From Pseudomonas reactans (GTDB taxonomy: Bacteria > Pseudomonadota > Gammaproteobacteria > Pseudomonadales > Pseudomonadaceae), in assembly GCF_013385825.1 (NCBI RefSeq), contig NZ_JACAPG010000025.1:67372-131371 (forward strand): a stretch of DNA of 64,000 nucleotides. The letters are read 5' to 3'. The notes beneath the pieces are model-generated. The model saw nothing but the letters and a program-made list of their open reading frames with translations, ran no database searches and was not told where the DNA came from. The position numbers and the translations under genes were made by a program. Below, in pieces: positions 62,976-64,000 of the stretch (positions are counted from its first letter, which is position 1; each line of letters opens with the position of its first letter).

Positions 62976-63353
62976 TTACGGCTTGGCCAGGTTCCAGTTA
63001 CCGCCAACGCCGTCGCCGGTGATATCACCCGGCTTGCTGTCCTTGACCCAGGTGTACAGCGCCTGGCCTTTGTAGGCCCATTGCTTGCTGCCGTTGTCAC
63101 GGGTGATCACGGTGTAGCCGTCCGCATCCTTCGCTGCCGCCGAGGCGGTGAACGCCGGCCAGTTGGCCAGGCACTGGCCGTTGCACACGGATTTGCCGGC
63201 GCTGTCTTTGGCGAAGGTGTAGAGGGTCATGCCTTTGCTGTCCACCAGCACTTTGCCCTTGGCGCTGTCGGCCACTTTGGCCGGGGCGGCGAAGGCCATG
63301 GAGGAGACGCAGGCGATGACGACGGCAGCCGCGAGGGAGAATTTTTTCAGCAT
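62976..63353 (-). CDS. Secreted Y-x4-D repeat protein (COG4315/PF03640 type)
   Basis: A 125-residue precursor with a Sec signal (MLKKFSLAAAVVIACVSSMA, cut near AFA). The mature part has two repeats: LYTFAKD with SVCNGQCLANWPAF, and LYTWVKD with the C-terminal GDGVGGNWN. Two Cys (CNGQC) may form a disulfide. The family is periplasmic or a lipoprotein of unknown role. It has its own terminator, and a TetR regulator lies upstream on the same strand. Confidence 0.88.
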   Translation of the reverse strand: MLKKFSLAAAVVIACVSSMAFAAPAKVADSAKGKVLVDSKGMTLYTFAKDSAGKSVCNGQCLANWPAFTASAAAKDADGYTVITRDNGSKQWAYKGQALYTWVKDSKPGDITGDGVGGNWNLAKP

Positions 63354-63464
63354 GACGAACTCCTGGTATTTATAGGTTTGAGTACTGGCGTTGTGCTGTA
63401 TTCACACGCCGTACTCAGGTAAACACCCGCCGCGCTGGTTTATTCCTCACCCGTCAGAAATTAT

Positions 63465-64000
63465 TTAAACGCGGCCGCGATTGACCATCGCCAGGATGGT
63501 CGCCAGCAATTCCTGCTGTGCCTCTTCGCGACTGATCTCGCCACTGGCCGCCGCCTGGGACAGCGCCTCCGCCGCCCCCAACATGCCGCGCAGTCCCGCC
63601 TGGGATATACGGCCAAAGGGCGACAGCGCGTCACGGCATTTGTCGAGAAAGATCGCCTCGTACTGGCGCTTGAGGGCTTCCAGTTCCGGCGAACTGCTGA
63701 GGGCTGCAATCACCCCCGGGATTTCCCGACCCTGCAACAGCACGCAGTCCACATAGGACGCGGCGATCACCCAGGCACGGTCGTCAAGGGTTGCGCTGCT
63801 GGCCGCGATGGCGCTGGCAAAAACCTGGTCCTGACGCGCATCGAAGTCCTCATACAACGCGGCCAGCAACCCGGCGCGGGTGACGAAATGGTCATAGACC
63901 ACCGGTTTGGTCACGCCCGCCAACTCCGCCAGGCGGCCGAGTGTGAGGGCTTCGGTGCCTTCATCGCGCACCAGTTGCCAGGCCACGTCCAACAGTTGGC
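63465..64000 (-). CDS. TetR-family regulator, 5' end beyond the window
   Basis: At least 178 residues. The frame stays open to the edge at 64000 (a codon TTG at 63990-63992 is an internal Leu, giving QLLDVAWQLVRDEG), so the true start is outside. The helix-turn-helix is LTLGRLAELAGVTKPVVYDHFVTRAGLLAALYEDFD, and a ligand domain follows. It may control the gene beyond the edge or the secreted protein downstream. Confidence 0.88.
   Translation of the reverse strand, partial: QLLDVAWQLVRDEGTEALTLGRLAELAGVTKPVVYDHFVTRAGLLAALYEDFDARQDQVFASAIAASSATLDDRAWVIAASYVDCVLLQGREIPGVIAALSSSPELEALKRQYEAIFLDKCRDALSPFGRISQAGLRGMLGAAEALSQAAASGEISREEAQQELLATILAMVNRGRV

Overview
The window looks like a chromosome segment from the Pseudomonas fluorescens group. 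The reasons are the mannitol operon in the order mtlE-F-G-K-D-Y-Z with mtlR beside it, a muxABC-opmB efflux operon, the glgE/treS-maltokinase/glgB cluster, several small Pseudomonas-type proteins (DUF1652, DUF2790, DUF3203), high GC, and at least nine REP doublets (REPINs) of the GTAGGAGC type between or inside genes. No rRNA, tRNA, CRISPR array, transposase or prophage gene was seen.

Layout. 1-313: intergenic, with one REP arm and a dispersed repeat. 314-2926: a divergent sulfone/organosulfur pair (acyl-CoA-dehydrogenase-like flavoenzyme and sfnG) with a sigma54-type promoter before sfnG. 2923-6044: a GNAT acetyltransferase, then a RimK-like ATP-grasp enzyme and a CorA/ZntB-like channel. 6138-7105: methionine aminopeptidase coupled to a ParD-like protein. 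7163-8377: a threonine deaminase without its ACT domain, preceded by what looks like a complete ribosome-mediated attenuator. 8594-11885: two small Pseudomonas proteins and an autotransporter. 12028-21604: the mannitol/polyol ABC importer, dehydrogenase, two sugar kinases and the AraC-type activator. 21677-23625: a glycosyltransferase and thiol peroxidase. 23857-32907: the MuxABC-OpmB tripartite efflux pump, whose last gene carries an in-frame REP doublet in its signal-peptide region. 33210-41164: a MHYT-GGDEF-EAL protein, an SDR, a MocR regulator, CcoG, small proteins, an MgtC-family membrane protein and an unknown protein with an internal repeat. 41369-48969: alpha-glucan synthesis from trehalose. 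49217-53377: a very large toxin-like protein with a hrp-box-like promoter, an N-terminus of type III effector composition and a C-terminal Cys/His/Asp papain-like site. 53473-64000: a diguanylate cyclase, a hybrid histidine kinase, a CAP-domain protein, an MFS exporter with a divergent LysR regulator, a GNAT protein, a single DUF262/HNH defence-type gene of lower GC, a small secreted Y-x4-D repeat protein and a TetR regulator cut by the window end.

How the genes work together. MtlEFGK imports mannitol and related polyols, MtlD oxidises them to ketoses, and MtlY/MtlZ phosphorylate the products; an upstream -35/-10, a direct repeat and an A-rich Crc/Hfq-type motif suggest activation by MtlR and catabolite repression. 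TreS plus its fused maltokinase turns trehalose into maltose-1-phosphate, which GlgE polymerises and GlgB branches; a GAACTT/TCGGA promoter suggests envelope or osmotic stress control. The most novel-looking items are the ilvA attenuator, the hrp-box/effector candidate, and the REP doublets that have become protein-coding in sfnG, the neighbouring GNAT gene and opmB.
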